Positions 42,365-51,588 of a stretch of 64,000 nt of DNA are shown here, piece by piece (positions within the stretch are counted from its first letter, which is position 1; each line of letters begins with the position of its first letter). The notes under the pieces were generated by a model that searched no databases, was not told the DNA's origin, and worked only from the letters and a program-made list of their open reading frames with translations. The position numbers were made by a program, and so were the translations under genes. The stretch comes from CAYMYN01 sp964394665 (lineage in GTDB: Bacteria > Planctomycetota > UBA1135 > GCA-002686595): contig CAYMYN010000013.1 of the NCBI GenBank assembly GCA_964394665.1, positions 1 through 64,000 of the forward strand, in the 5' to 3' direction.

Positions 42365-44896
42365 TCAGTAGAAGGTCAGCTCGTAGCCGTGGGAGAGGTT
42401 GAAGCCCGTGCCGCAGGGGCCGGCGGGGTCGCGGAACCAGGTCTGGAAGCGGCGCGTGTCCCCGGGGACCACCATCAGCGCGACCGCGATCCCCGGCCCC
42501 CAGGTCGCCTCGCCGAACGCGTTCGGGATGCGCACACCGAGCCGGATCACGCCGCCACCCGCGCAGCGCAGGCCGTCGCCGAAGGGCACGCCCAGGCCGC
42601 CGTTGACCTGATTGTGCGCGCCGAACAGCAGCGCCGGTTGCCCGGGGATCATGCCCGAGCCGTGCATGAGGAGAGTGTTGCTGGCGATGATCGGATTGCC
42701 CGAGCTCGTCAGCACCGCACCCGCGCCGGCGGAGTTCGGGCAACCGTGCCCGGGCGTGCCCACGCCGCCGCAGGGGCAGGGCGTCGACGCACCGCCGTGG
42801 CAGTACACGATGCCCGTGGAAGGTGCGTAGTCGAAGCGCAGCATGCCGATCCCACACTGCCCCTGGCGTCCTCCGACTCGGACCCACAGCACTTGGCCCG
42901 CGACGGCGCGCACGGCGAGCGTGCCCGCAGCGAAGTGCGGAACCGCGGTGCAGCCCAGGCTCACTCCGCCGATCTGCGGGCAGGCGTTGTAGACGGCGAG
43001 CACCTGCTCGAAGGGCGCCCCCGGGAGCAGGCGCACCACGAGCATCCCGTCCGCCGGCATCGTGAACTCGAACCACACGTCCGAGTCGAGCCCGGGCAGG
43101 CCGGTGAACCCGCACGGCTCGGGCGGTCCGTCGGTGGTGGCCCCGCAGTTGTCGTACGAGAGGGTCACGCCAGACGCCACGGGAGTGGCTTGCAGGCAAT
43201 CGTCGTTCGCGGGCCCGGCCACGAAGGGCGCCTCGTAGGCGCCGATGGAGCACTGCGGGCCGCGCGCGACGCCGCGCTGGTCGACCAGGATCGGGTTCCC
43301 ATTGAGGTCGAAGCACGAGCCGTTGCCGATCGCCGGGCTACCCGGGAGCAACGCGTGCGTGCGCGTCGGCCCCCCGTTGTTCTGCAGGGGCCCGATGAAG
43401 GCCGGGACCGAGCTTAGATCGCCGGGCCCACTCAACGTGCACGAACCGTCGCTGTCGAGGTTCATCCCCGCGCTCGTCGGCAGGTAGTTGCCCTGGAAGT
43501 TGGCCGCGAATCCACCGGTCGTGAAGTTGTCCGCGACCAGGGTGCCGAGCAGGTTGAGGGGCGTGTTGCCGAAGGTGTTGTCGATGAACATCCCCGCGCC
43601 GCCGACCTGAGCCTGGTTCTGGGCTACCGTGCAGGCAACGAGGTCCAGGGCCTGCAGGCCGCCGTAGAAGTAGACGCCGCCTCCGAAACCGTTGGATGCG
43701 ACGTTGCCGCTGATCGTCGAATTGAGAGCCTGGACGCGTCCGAGATCGAGCAGCCCGCCGCCGCCGAAGCTCCCCGTGGCCGTGTTCGACCAGATCGTGC
43801 TCGCGTCGAGGATCAGGCTACCGGCGCTCGTGTTCGAGATTCCCGCGCCCTGATCCGCGATGTTCCCCTGCACGGTGCACTCCTGGAGGCGCGCGCTGCC
43901 GCTGTTGTTCAACCCCGCGCCCTGGAAGGCCGTGTTCGAGTCGAGCTCGCTGCGCTCCATCTCGAGCGTGGCGTTGATCCGGTTCTCGATCCCACCCCCG
44001 GAAGCCGAGGCACTGTTTCCATGCAGGTACGAGTCGCGCAGGAGCACGAAGCCGTCGTTCGAGATCCCCGCTCCGTTCGGAGCCTGATTGTTCGAGATCT
44101 CGACCGCGGAGAACTCCGCCGCCGAACCCGGCTCGACCCTCACACCCCCGCCACGGATCCCGGCGAAGTTGTTCAGGATGCCGCCCGCGTTCATGGCGAG
44201 CCGCGCGCCTCCGGTCAACGCGATCCCGCCCCCGGTATCGAGCGTCGAAGCGAAGTTGCCCACGACGAAGCTGTCCGAGAGGCTCAGAGTCCGGCCGTTC
44301 TCGCTGAAGATACCGCCCCCACGATCATTGGCCCGTGAGTCGCGAACGCGCACCCGATCGAGGATCAGTGTCCCGCCGGAGTGGCGGATCGCCCCTCCCA
44401 TCGTCTCGTTGAGCGCATAGGCGTGGCCGTTGGCCAGGGTCAGGTTGCTGAGGCGGACCTCCAGCAGCGGGGCGACGCCCGAGCGGATGTCGAGAATGCG
44501 TTCCGGCCCGCCGTTGGCGAGCAGTCCTTGGGCGTCGATCGTCGTGAGGTCGATGCCCGCGCCGACGAGATCGAGCCGAGTGAGCAGCCCGCTGTGCACA
44601 TCGAGGTCACCGAAGCGGCTCAGGTTCTCCAGCCCGATCAGATCCAGCGGGAACGTGCCGTTCGGGAGCTGGATGATGACCCACCCGCCGATCAGGTTGG
44701 CGTTCTCGAACGCCGCACGCAGGGTGCACTGATTCCCTGGGATCGCGGGATCCGCATCGCACAGCCCGTCGACCAGGTCGTGGTCGTTGAGGTCGGGCGT
44801 GTGGTTGACGGTCAACACCACCTGAGCGGCCGCCGAGGGCACGAGCGAGCACAGGATGGCAACGAACCGGAAGGGGATGGACTGAAGGGATCGCAT
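42365..44896 (-). CDS. Secreted right-handed beta-helix protein with Cys-rich C-terminal module
   Basis: This 843-residue exported protein has a signal peptide (FVAILCSLVPSAAAQ). A CSLREA-like start (CDADPAIPGNQCTLRAAFEN) leads into a long polymorphic-outer-membrane-type beta-helix. Typical repeats are GGGIFSENGRTLSLSDSFVV, SGGGIENRINATLEMERSEL and GSPAIGNGSCFDLNGNPIL. A pre-peptidase-like beta domain (about residues 590-690: DVWFEFTMPADGMLVVRL) comes next. The last 146 residues are the shared Cys-rich module. It is probably surface-exposed. The ATG at 44896 has GGAGG about six bases upstream. Confidence 0.87.
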   Translation of the reverse strand: MRSLQSIPFRFVAILCSLVPSAAAQVVLTVNHTPDLNDHDLVDGLCDADPAIPGNQCTLRAAFENANLIGGWVIIQLPNGTFPLDLIGLENLSRFGDLDVHSGLLTRLDLVGAGIDLTTIDAQGLLANGGPERILDIRSGVAPLLEVRLSNLTLANGHAYALNETMGGAIRHSGGTLILDRVRVRDSRANDRGGGIFSENGRTLSLSDSFVVGNFASTLDTGGGIALTGGARLAMNAGGILNNFAGIRGGGVRVEPGSAAEFSAVEISNNQAPNGAGISNDGFVLLRDSYLHGNSASASGGGIENRINATLEMERSELDSNTAFQGAGLNNSGSARLQECTVQGNIADQGAGISNTSAGSLILDASTIWSNTATGSFGGGGLLDLGRVQALNSTISGNVASNGFGGGVYFYGGLQALDLVACTVAQNQAQVGGAGMFIDNTFGNTPLNLLGTLVADNFTTGGFAANFQGNYLPTSAGMNLDSDGSCTLSGPGDLSSVPAFIGPLQNNGGPTRTHALLPGSPAIGNGSCFDLNGNPILVDQRGVARGPQCSIGAYEAPFVAGPANDDCLQATPVASGVTLSYDNCGATTDGPPEPCGFTGLPGLDSDVWFEFTMPADGMLVVRLLPGAPFEQVLAVYNACPQIGGVSLGCTAVPHFAAGTLAVRAVAGQVLWVRVGGRQGQCGIGMLRFDYAPSTGIVYCHGGASTPCPCGGVGTPGHGCPNSAGAGAVLTSSGNPIIASNTLLMHGSGMIPGQPALLFGAHNQVNGGLGVPFGDGLRCAGGGVIRLGVRIPNAFGEATWGPGIAVALMVVPGDTRRFQTWFRDPAGPCGTGFNLSHGYELTFY
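42368..42805 (-). repeat. Cys-rich C-terminal module, copy 2 of 5
   Basis: Residues 698-843 of the host protein: YCHGGASTPCPC, GHGCPNSAGAG, FGDGLRCAGGG, RRFQTWFRDPAGPCG and FNLSHGYELTF. It is closely similar to copies 3 and 4. Confidence 0.9.
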
Positions 44897-45038
44897 GGTC
44901 GTCCTCCGACATCGCTCGGGGCTTGGGGGTCGCTCGGCCCCCCGAACGAGAAGGGCCTCGAGCCCCCGTGCGCAGACGGGTCCCCCCGGGGCTGGAGAAA
45001 TCCACGGGATCCGGCCTGCGGGCCCCATCCCGGCATCC

Positions 45039-45077
45039 GACGGGCCCGCTCCGGCGTCGTGCCGGAGCGGGCCCGTC
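45039..45077 (-). terminator. Perfect 17-bp hairpin
   Basis: The arm at 45039-45055 (GACGGGCCCGCTCCGGC) is perfectly complementary to 45061-45077 across a GTCGT loop, the strongest stem in the window. It lies 25 bp beyond the stop of the minus-strand gene at 45102 and upstream of the next minus-strand gene. Confidence 0.8.
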
Positions 45078-45101
45078 GGTGAGGCGGTGCGCTCCGGCGC
45101 C

Positions 45102-46097
45102 TCAGAAGAAGGTCAGCTCGAGGCCGTTGGAGAGGTTGAAGCCGCTGCCGCAGGGCCCGGCCGGATCGCGGTACCAGGTCTGGAAGCGGCGCGTGTCGCC
45201 GGGCGCCCAACCGCCCGCGGTCGCCAGACCCGGGCCCCAGCTCGCTTCACCCGCCGCGTTGGGCACGCGCACGCCCAGGCGCTGGACGCTGCCGCCTGCG
45301 CAGCGCAAGCCGTCGCCGAAGAGCGCGCCCAGCCCTCCGTTCACCTGGTTGTTGGCGCTGAAGAGCAGCACCGGCTGGCCCGGGATCAGGCCGCTGCAGG
45401 CGAATTGCAGCACGTCGGGGACGACGGTGAGCCCGCCGCTCGCGCTCAGGACCGCGCCGGCGCCGGTCGAGTTCGCGCAGCCCTCGCCCGCACCGCCCTG
45501 GTTGCCGCACGGGCACACGAGCGATGCGCTGCCGGCGCAGTAGCTCGTGCCGATCCCGCCCAGCATCCAGGTGCGGAAGGCCAGGCGCCAGCCGCAGTCG
45601 GCGAAGCACCCTGGCCCACCCAGGTACAGGTTCTCGGCGTAGAGCGGCGCCGCGGGCGGCGCGATGTAGCTGCCGAAACCGCTCGCACCGCTACCGTTGC
45701 CCTGGATCTCGATCACGAACGTGTCGCCGGCCGAGAGCGCGATCCCGGCCGCGGTCACGTCGAAGAACTGCGTCTCGCCAAAGGCTCCGCTGGCCGGCGC
45801 CGAGGTACCGCTCCAGACGACCGGCGAGAGGGTCCAACCGTCCCCGAGGCGCAGACGAACGCCGAACGTCGAGCCCACCGCTCCGCCCAGCGTCAACTCG
45901 AAGCCCTCGAGCTGCCCACCCAATCCGGCGCGCACCTGCTGTTGCCAGACGAGCGACGGCGCGTCGTAGTTGTACGAGGCGCTGGCGCCCCCAGGCGGGA
46001 AGGGGCTGACCTGGTCGAGCGCGCCGGTCTGGGCGAAGGCCGGCAGCGGACCGAGGGCCAGAGCAAGGAACAAGAGGACGTTCGAGGGCCGCTTCAT
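45102..46097 (-). CDS. Secreted protein with Cys-rich C-terminal module
   Basis: This 331-residue protein has a signal peptide (LLFLALALGPLPAFAQ). A beta-sandwich-like region of about 150 residues follows (YNYDAPSLVWQQQVRAGLGG, FVIEIQGNGSGASGFG), resembling a carbohydrate-binding or jelly-roll fold. The shared Cys-rich module forms residues 186-331. No catalytic residue set is visible. It is probably extracellular. Start at the ATG at 46097; a very strong terminator follows the gene. Confidence 0.85.
   Translation of the reverse strand: MKRPSNVLLFLALALGPLPAFAQTGALDQVSPFPPGGASASYNYDAPSLVWQQQVRAGLGGQLEGFELTLGGAVGSTFGVRLRLGDGWTLSPVVWSGTSAPASGAFGETQFFDVTAAGIALSAGDTFVIEIQGNGSGASGFGSYIAPPAAPLYAENLYLGGPGCFADCGWRLAFRTWMLGGIGTSYCAGSASLVCPCGNQGGAGEGCANSTGAGAVLSASGGLTVVPDVLQFACSGLIPGQPVLLFSANNQVNGGLGALFGDGLRCAGGSVQRLGVRVPNAAGEASWGPGLATAGGWAPGDTRRFQTWYRDPAGPCGSGFNLSNGLELTFF
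45105..45542 (-). repeat. Cys-rich C-terminal module, copy 3 of 5
   Basis: The module begins YCAGSASLVCPCGN and contains GEGCANSTGAGA, FGDGLRCAGGS, SWGPGL, DTRRFQTWYRDPAGPCG and FNLSNGLELTF. Confidence 0.9.
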
Positions 46098-46218
46098 GGG
46101 GGATCCGGGGCGAGAGTGGAAGGAACTGGAATGCGCCCCCAAGGGTACATCGAATCCCTGGAAGCTGCCGGAGGCCCGGACCTGGCCGGGGGAAGGAGCG
46201 TGAAGTCCTCTGGCGGCC

Positions 46219-46950
46219 TCAGGGAGCGGGGTCGCTCCGTCGCCGGAAGGTGTGCACGTCGACCGGGATCTCGCGGGTGTCGAGGGTGGCTTCGACGGGG
46301 CGGGTCGTGGACGACCAGCCGCGCTCGGCGAGCAGGGCGAAGAGGCCGCGGGCCACGGGGCGGCGGGGCTCGGCGAGCAGGACGCGGCCGGCGGGGGCGC
46401 ACACCGCCTCCAGCGTCTCGGCGAGGGCCGCGAGGGTCTCGCGCTCGTACGCAACGTCCGAGCACAGCACCAGCTCGGCGCGCAGGTCGCTCGGCGGCGA
46501 ACGCCAGTCGAGCAGGCGGCCCTCGAACGCGTCACTGCCGTTGAGCAGGAAGTTGAGCTCGCTGAGCTGGAGCGCCGGGAGCTGGTGGTCCGTGGCCAAC
46601 ACGCGCGCTCCGGCGAAGTGGGCGGCGAGGCTCGCCAGGCCCGCGCCGCAGCCCAGCTCGAGCGCGCGAAGGCCGCGGACGTCGGGCTCGCCCGCGAGCA
46701 GCACGCTGGCCAGCGCGATCGACGAGGGCCAGAGCGAGGCCCAGTAGGGCAGGCGCTCGATGGCGGCCACGGGGTCGGTACGTTCGAGCTCCTCGAGCTC
46801 GCTCAGCAGCGGATCGACGTCGTCCACCGACAGGAGCTCGATCGAGCGCGCGCCGAACTCGAGCCGACGCTGGACGAGCGCGGCGCGCGGACCGAGGGCT
46901 GCCTGCAGCTCGGCGCGGCGCGCGGTTCGGCGGGTGTCGCCGCCCGCCAT
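46219..46950 (-). CDS. Class I SAM-dependent methyltransferase (protein-lysine type)
   Basis: This 243-residue protein has a Rossmann methyltransferase domain. Its glycine-rich motif I is LRALELGCGAGLASLAAHF and its acidic motif II is RVLATDHQL. SDVAYE follows, where related lysine methyltransferases (METTL/ETFB-type, Methyltransf_16) have D/NxxY. WPSSIALASVLL upstream of motif I also fits that group. The substrate is not known. Start at the ATG at 46950; a GTG at 46962 overlapping the stop of the molybdoenzyme gene (GTGA) is an alternative. It is the last gene of the oxidoreductase operon. Confidence 0.85.
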   Translation of the reverse strand: MAGGDTRRTARRAELQAALGPRAALVQRRLEFGARSIELLSVDDVDPLLSELEELERTDPVAAIERLPYWASLWPSSIALASVLLAGEPDVRGLRALELGCGAGLASLAAHFAGARVLATDHQLPALQLSELNFLLNGSDAFEGRLLDWRSPPSDLRAELVLCSDVAYERETLAALAETLEAVCAPAGRVLLAEPRRPVARGLFALLAERGWSSTTRPVEATLDTREIPVDVHTFRRRSDPAP

Positions 46951-46958
46951 CCCGGAGT

Positions 46959-49688
46959 TCACCGCAGATAGAAGGCCTCTTCCACGGGCCGCAGGGGACG
47001 CTTCAACCACAGCGGACGCCGCAGCCCGCCGGGACCCGGCGCGGGGCGCGCGAGCGCCTTCCACTCCGCGTAGACCTCGCGCGAGCGCGCCGTATCGACG
47101 AAGACGTCGCCGTAGCGGTCCCCGGCGTGGGCCGGCTCCACGGTCACCTTCTGGTGCCAGCAGTGCATGCCGCTGACCGGATCGGGCTGGACGGGGAAGG
47201 TCAGGTTCTGGTTCACGCCCGCCTCGTCCCACCACACGCGGGCGGTGTCGGGATCGGCGCTCTCGAAGGCGCCCGGGCGTTGTTTCTGCCGGAACAGGAA
47301 CTTGCCGCCGTCGCGCCGCACGTCGACGAGCGCGTGCGCGAGCGGCGTGCCGCCCACGTCCTGGAACATCTTCCAGCGGCCCACGTGGTGGGAACACCCG
47401 ACCACGCCGGGGTGGATGCCCTCGGTCTCCCACACGCGTACCACGAAGTAGCCGATGCGCGTCGAGACGCGGGCCAGGGCCCCGTTGGCCAGTCCCAGGG
47501 CGTGCACGTCCTCGGGGTTCACCCACAGGGGGTTGGTGTGCGAGATCTCCTGCAGCCACTTGGCGTTGGCCGAACGGGTGTGGATCAACGTCGGCAGGCG
47601 GAAGGTCGGCAGCAACGCCCGTTCGCCGCGCTCGAGATCGAGGTGGCTCCAGTGCACCTGGGAGCGCACGTAACCCGGCAACGCGTGTTCGCCGAAACCC
47701 CAGTCGGCGAGGGTCGGCGAGTGCAGCTCGAGGCGCTTGGAGGGCGTCGGGAATCCGACCCGTCGGTCGCCGGGATCGACCTCCACGCCGGTGCCCTCCG
47801 GCGCGGCGGCGGCGTACCGCTCCTGGCCCTTGTACGGCACCTCGAACGCGCCGAAACGGCGCATGTACTCGAGCGGCGTGAGGCCCTTCTCGCGCGCCGC
47901 CTCGGGCAGGCCGGGGACCCGATTCTCGAAGATGTCGGCGAAGTACTCGTCGACGTCGATCGGTCGGCCGGGTCGATGCTTCGATTCGTACCAGCGCCGC
48001 ACGCCGAGCGATCCGTCGGGGTCGATCTTCCACGTCAGCGCGATCCAGAACTCGGCTTCCTCCCAGACCTCGCCCGGGTTCGAGCCCAGAGTCTGCGCGT
48101 CCCGTTCACCCCGCCGACGACGCCACTCGCGCGCGACCGGTTGGCGGAAGCCGATCCAGGTGCCCGCGTGGGTCTCCTGGCTCATCAAGTCGTGGCGCTC
48201 GGACGCGTGCCCCATCGGCAACACGTAGTCCGCCCACTGCGCGGTCTCGCTCCAGGTCGGCGTGAGCGCGACGTGGCAACCGATCCGCTCCTCGTCCTCC
48301 AGCATCTCGATCCACGAACAGCCGTCCGGGTTGGTCCAGACCGGGTTGTAGACGCGCGTGAAGTAGACGTCGATGCGGCTGTTCTGCTCGCGCAGGAGGT
48401 GCGGGAGCAAGAAGCTCATCTCGTAGTGCGCGAGCGGCCACTCCTTGGGCCAGTGCCGTTCGTTCCAACCCTGGACCGGGGGCGGCATCTCGCTGGGGTG
48501 GGGCGCGAACTTGTCCCACGAGTTCGGGTTCACTCCGCCCGGCGTGCCGATGCTCCCGCTCAGCGCGTGCAGCAACATCAGGGCGCGCGCCACCTGCCAG
48601 CCACCGAGGTTGCCGCTGGCGGCGTTGCGCCACAGGTGGCTCGCGAAGCAGCTACCGGCGGCAGCGATCTCGTCCGCCAGGCGCGGCACGCTGTCGGCGG
48701 GGATGCGGCACTCCTGCGCCACGAACTCGGGCGTGAACTCGGCGTAGAGCTCGCGCAGGAGCTCGAGGAAACGCTCGAAGCCACCGTCTCCGCCCGGATC
48801 GTGCGCGGCCAGGAAGCCGCGCCAGTCGACCCAGCGACGCACGAACTCGCGGTCGATGCGCTCGCTCACGAGCAGCTCGCGCGCGACCCCCAGCAGCAGG
48901 GCCGCCTCGGTCCCCGGCCAGGTCGCGATCCAGTGGTCGGCGTGCGCGGCGGTGTTCGAGAGCCGCGTATCGACGACGGCCAGGCGCGCGCCGCGTTCCT
49001 TGGCCCCCATGATGCGCTGGGCGTGGGGGTTGAAGTAGTGCCCCGTCTCGAGGTGCGCCGAGAGCAGCAGCATGAACTTCGTCTGCGAGTAGTCCGGCGA
49101 GGGGCGATCGGCGCCGCACCAGAGCTGGTAGCCCAAACGCGCCGAGGCGCTGCACACGTTCGTGTGGCTGTTGTGGCCGTCGACGCCCCAGGCTTCGAGC
49201 AGGCGCAGCGCGAAGTGGTCCTCCCCGGGGCGGCCGACGTGGTAGACGACTTCCTCGCGGCGCTGCTCGCGCAGGGCGCGCGCGATGCGTCCGCCGATGT
49301 CGGCCAGCGCGTCCTCCCAGCTCACCGGCTCGAAGCGCCCCGAGCCGCGGCGCCCCACGCGCTTGAGCGGGGTCAGGATGCGCTCGGGGTCCTGGACCTG
49401 GTTGATCGTCGCCGGTCCCTTGGCGCAGGTCCGCCCGCGGCTGCCGGGGTGGGCCGGGTTGCCCTCGAAGCGATCGATGCGCCCGCTGTCCCGCTCCACG
49501 TAGGCGAGCAGGCCGCAGGCCGACTCGCAGTTGAAGCAGATGGTCGGGATGAGGGAGTAATGCTTCTCGATCCGCTTGGGCCAGGCGGCGCCGTCGAGCT
49601 CGGTCCAGTCGTCCCAGCGCTCCGGCGGCGGGGCGACGGCGAGGTCCCAGGGCGAGCTGCGGTACGGGGTGGGCTTGGAGTCGTTCAT
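46959..49688 (-). CDS. Molybdopterin oxidoreductase, catalytic subunit
   Basis: A 909-residue complex iron-sulfur molybdoenzyme. An N-terminal [4Fe-4S] site is C51-x2-C54-x3-C58 and C88 (TICFNCESACGLL to GRTCAKG). Cys179 (NVCSASARLGYQ) is the likely molybdenum ligand. The C-terminal molybdopterin-dinucleotide-binding domain contains HTRSANAKWLQEISHTNPLW. There is no Tat or Sec signal at the N-terminus, so it should face the cytoplasm, unlike Psr/Ttr/Dms enzymes. The FeS/NrfD partner is encoded directly upstream, 21 bp away. The substrate cannot be told from sequence. Confidence 0.9.
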   Translation of the reverse strand: MNDSKPTPYRSSPWDLAVAPPPERWDDWTELDGAAWPKRIEKHYSLIPTICFNCESACGLLAYVERDSGRIDRFEGNPAHPGSRGRTCAKGPATINQVQDPERILTPLKRVGRRGSGRFEPVSWEDALADIGGRIARALREQRREEVVYHVGRPGEDHFALRLLEAWGVDGHNSHTNVCSASARLGYQLWCGADRPSPDYSQTKFMLLLSAHLETGHYFNPHAQRIMGAKERGARLAVVDTRLSNTAAHADHWIATWPGTEAALLLGVARELLVSERIDREFVRRWVDWRGFLAAHDPGGDGGFERFLELLRELYAEFTPEFVAQECRIPADSVPRLADEIAAAGSCFASHLWRNAASGNLGGWQVARALMLLHALSGSIGTPGGVNPNSWDKFAPHPSEMPPPVQGWNERHWPKEWPLAHYEMSFLLPHLLREQNSRIDVYFTRVYNPVWTNPDGCSWIEMLEDEERIGCHVALTPTWSETAQWADYVLPMGHASERHDLMSQETHAGTWIGFRQPVAREWRRRRGERDAQTLGSNPGEVWEEAEFWIALTWKIDPDGSLGVRRWYESKHRPGRPIDVDEYFADIFENRVPGLPEAAREKGLTPLEYMRRFGAFEVPYKGQERYAAAAPEGTGVEVDPGDRRVGFPTPSKRLELHSPTLADWGFGEHALPGYVRSQVHWSHLDLERGERALLPTFRLPTLIHTRSANAKWLQEISHTNPLWVNPEDVHALGLANGALARVSTRIGYFVVRVWETEGIHPGVVGCSHHVGRWKMFQDVGGTPLAHALVDVRRDGGKFLFRQKQRPGAFESADPDTARVWWDEAGVNQNLTFPVQPDPVSGMHCWHQKVTVEPAHAGDRYGDVFVDTARSREVYAEWKALARPAPGPGGLRRPLWLKRPLRPVEEAFYLR

Positions 49689-49709
49689 CGCTTCGAGGTC
49701 CCGCGCCGT

Positions 49710-51245
49710 TCAGGAGTTCGCCATCGCTTGGCCCGCGCGCACGAGGACGTCCTCCTCCGCGTGCAACCCGAGCAGGGAGAGCGCGCCGGCCGCGGCCCAC
49801 AGGGCCGGGACGTCGGGGGTGAGCAGCACCAGGGGCAGCGCGACCCCCACGAACACGCCCAGCCACCAGTGCCGCGCGGCGAAGGGGCCCACGCCGACCA
49901 GATCCATCACGCGGCTGTACTCGTCCTCGCGACCCCGGGGCGCGAGGCGTCGCTCGTAGGCGATGAACAACACGTGGGCGAGCAGCGCGGCCACGAGCAC
50001 GCCGCGCAGCGCCGCGCCCGCTCCCGCGCCCAGATCGAGGCCCGGGCCCAGGAGCAGCAACAGGCCCGCGCCGGCGACGAGCGCTTGGACGATGAGGTGC
50101 AGCCACAGCCCGCGGCGCATCCACAGGACGCGGGCCTTCGCCTGGCCGAACAGCCAGCCCGTGTAGCAGGCCGACAGCGCCGCCAGCGCCGCCGTCGGGA
50201 GCGCCAACAGGGTGCCCAAGACCCGGCCGGGCACGGCGTCGAGCACCCCCAGCAGGAACCACAGCCCGAGCAGGGCGCCGTAGCCCATCAGCGCGAAGGT
50301 GCCGCGCGTCAGCCAGGAGTTCCAGTTGGGCCGCGTCAGGATGAAGTAGAAGCGCTCCGGACGCTTGAGGTCCGCCACCAACAACGCGCTGGTCAGCGTC
50401 AGGAACAGCAGGCCCAGACTCGACACGGTGAGCATGGAGGCGCGCGTCACTTCCTCCGCCGCGCGCCAGGGCGGCAACAGCGCCAAGCCCGCGAGGAAGG
50501 CCCCCGCGGCGAGCGACTTGGTGAAGAGGTAGTGGGTGATCTTCGAGCCCCAGGGCGCCGGGTGGTCGACGTCGTAGCTGACGCGCGCCTTGGCGCGCTC
50601 GTCCAGGGCGCGGAAGTGCTCGACCGTGGGGTCGAGCGAAGGGTGCGGACGCGACCACAGGTAGCCGCCCGCGGCGGTGGTCGACTTGGGGTCGAGCACC
50701 GCGCTGCCCGCGCCCTTGTAGAGCACGTTGGGCCGCGTCCCGGCTTCGGGCTTGCGCGCGCTCAAGCCCCCTAGATCACGCAAGCGCGACACGGGGCTCT
50801 CCGGATCGTCGAAGTCGCCCGGGATGATGGCTTCCGTCGGACAGACGATGGCGCAGGCCGGCGCGAGGCCCTGCTCGGCGCGGTGGGCGCAGAAGTGGCA
50901 CTTCTCCGCCGTGCCCTTCGACGGGCTGATGTAGATCGCGTCGTAGGGGCAACCCTGCATGCAGGCCTTGCAGCCGATGCACGACCGCGGATCGACGTCG
51001 ACGATGCCGGTGCCATGCTTGGAGAGCGCCCCGGTCGGGCAGATCGTCACGCAGGGCGCCGCCGAGCACTGGTTGCAGCGCAGGACGGCGAAGGAGCGCT
51101 TGACCGTCGGGAACTCGCCCTCCTCGACGTACTTGACGAACGTCCGGAAGCTGCCGAGGGGCACGTCGTTCTCCGCCTTGCAGGCGATCGTGCACGCGTG
51201 GCAGCCGATGCACCGAGACTGATCGAGGACGAATCCGAGCTGCAA
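49710..51245 (-). CDS. Fused four-cluster ferredoxin/NrfD membrane subunit
   Basis: This 511-residue protein has an N-terminal dicluster-type ferredoxin domain with 16 Cys in four groups: CIGCHACTIAC, CNQCSAAPCVTIC, CIGCKACMQGC and CHFC..CAIVC. This would carry four [4Fe-4S] clusters. An NrfD/PsrC-like domain of about eight membrane helices follows, which would exchange electrons with quinone. The two are normally separate subunits. The start is judged to be the TTG at 51245, because GGAGAA stands about eight bases upstream and the ferredoxin fold begins at once. A longer in-frame extension to 51386 looks non-coding. It forms the redox complex with the downstream molybdoenzyme. Confidence 0.88.
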   Translation of the reverse strand: MQLGFVLDQSRCIGCHACTIACKAENDVPLGSFRTFVKYVEEGEFPTVKRSFAVLRCNQCSAAPCVTICPTGALSKHGTGIVDVDPRSCIGCKACMQGCPYDAIYISPSKGTAEKCHFCAHRAEQGLAPACAIVCPTEAIIPGDFDDPESPVSRLRDLGGLSARKPEAGTRPNVLYKGAGSAVLDPKSTTAAGGYLWSRPHPSLDPTVEHFRALDERAKARVSYDVDHPAPWGSKITHYLFTKSLAAGAFLAGLALLPPWRAAEEVTRASMLTVSSLGLLFLTLTSALLVADLKRPERFYFILTRPNWNSWLTRGTFALMGYGALLGLWFLLGVLDAVPGRVLGTLLALPTAALAALSACYTGWLFGQAKARVLWMRRGLWLHLIVQALVAGAGLLLLLGPGLDLGAGAGAALRGVLVAALLAHVLFIAYERRLAPRGREDEYSRVMDLVGVGPFAARHWWLGVFVGVALPLVLLTPDVPALWAAAGALSLLGLHAEEDVLVRAGQAMANS

Positions 51246-51588
51246 GGGGGGCGTTCTCCGGGCCTGGGTCGCGGGGGCGAGGATCCTACACGGCCGGGCA
51301 CGACCCCGGTACCGCCCAGCGAGCTCCGCGACCGACCGAGCGCGGCTCCGCGGGCAGCCGAAGCCCCCGTGGGCGGCGGGTCGCACCCCGAAAAGTCTTC
51401 CGGGCGCTAGCAGCCCGGTGAAGAACTCCCTACTGCGGCGGCGCGTGCCGCGCGACGGGACTTTTTCGACGGGCTGCTAGCGGACCTCGGGACGCGCCCC
51501 GCCGCTGGCCGATGTTCGCCCGAGCCCTGGGGCCGATCCCGGGAGCCGCGCGCGGCTCCGCATCCCCACACCCCCGAAGAGAACCGCC
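51246..51588. other. 343-bp divergent intergenic region
   Basis: This region separates the FeS/NrfD gene (-) from the SPFH gene (+). Apart from the palindromic element at 51405-51482 I see no gene or recognisable motif. Promoters for both genes must lie here. Confidence 0.6.
51405..51482. repeat. 78-bp imperfect palindrome, MITE-like
   Basis: CGCTAGCAGCCCG at 51405-51417 is exactly inverted at 51470-51482. The match extends inward imperfectly (GAAGAACTCCC against GGGACTTTTTC), with a GC-rich inner stem. The terminal sequence resembles inverted repeats of small non-autonomous elements found in many genomes. No transposase gene and no clear target duplication are visible. Confidence 0.6.

Noticed and set aside
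45039..45077. Small RNA gene between the two secreted protein genes
   Set aside because: The perfect 17-bp hairpin directly follows a stop codon and is adequately explained as a terminator.
51246..51386. Longer N-terminus for the FeS/NrfD protein
   Set aside because: The extra 47 residues are Arg/Ala-rich without a signal or domain, and the TTG at 51245 has a proper ribosome binding site.
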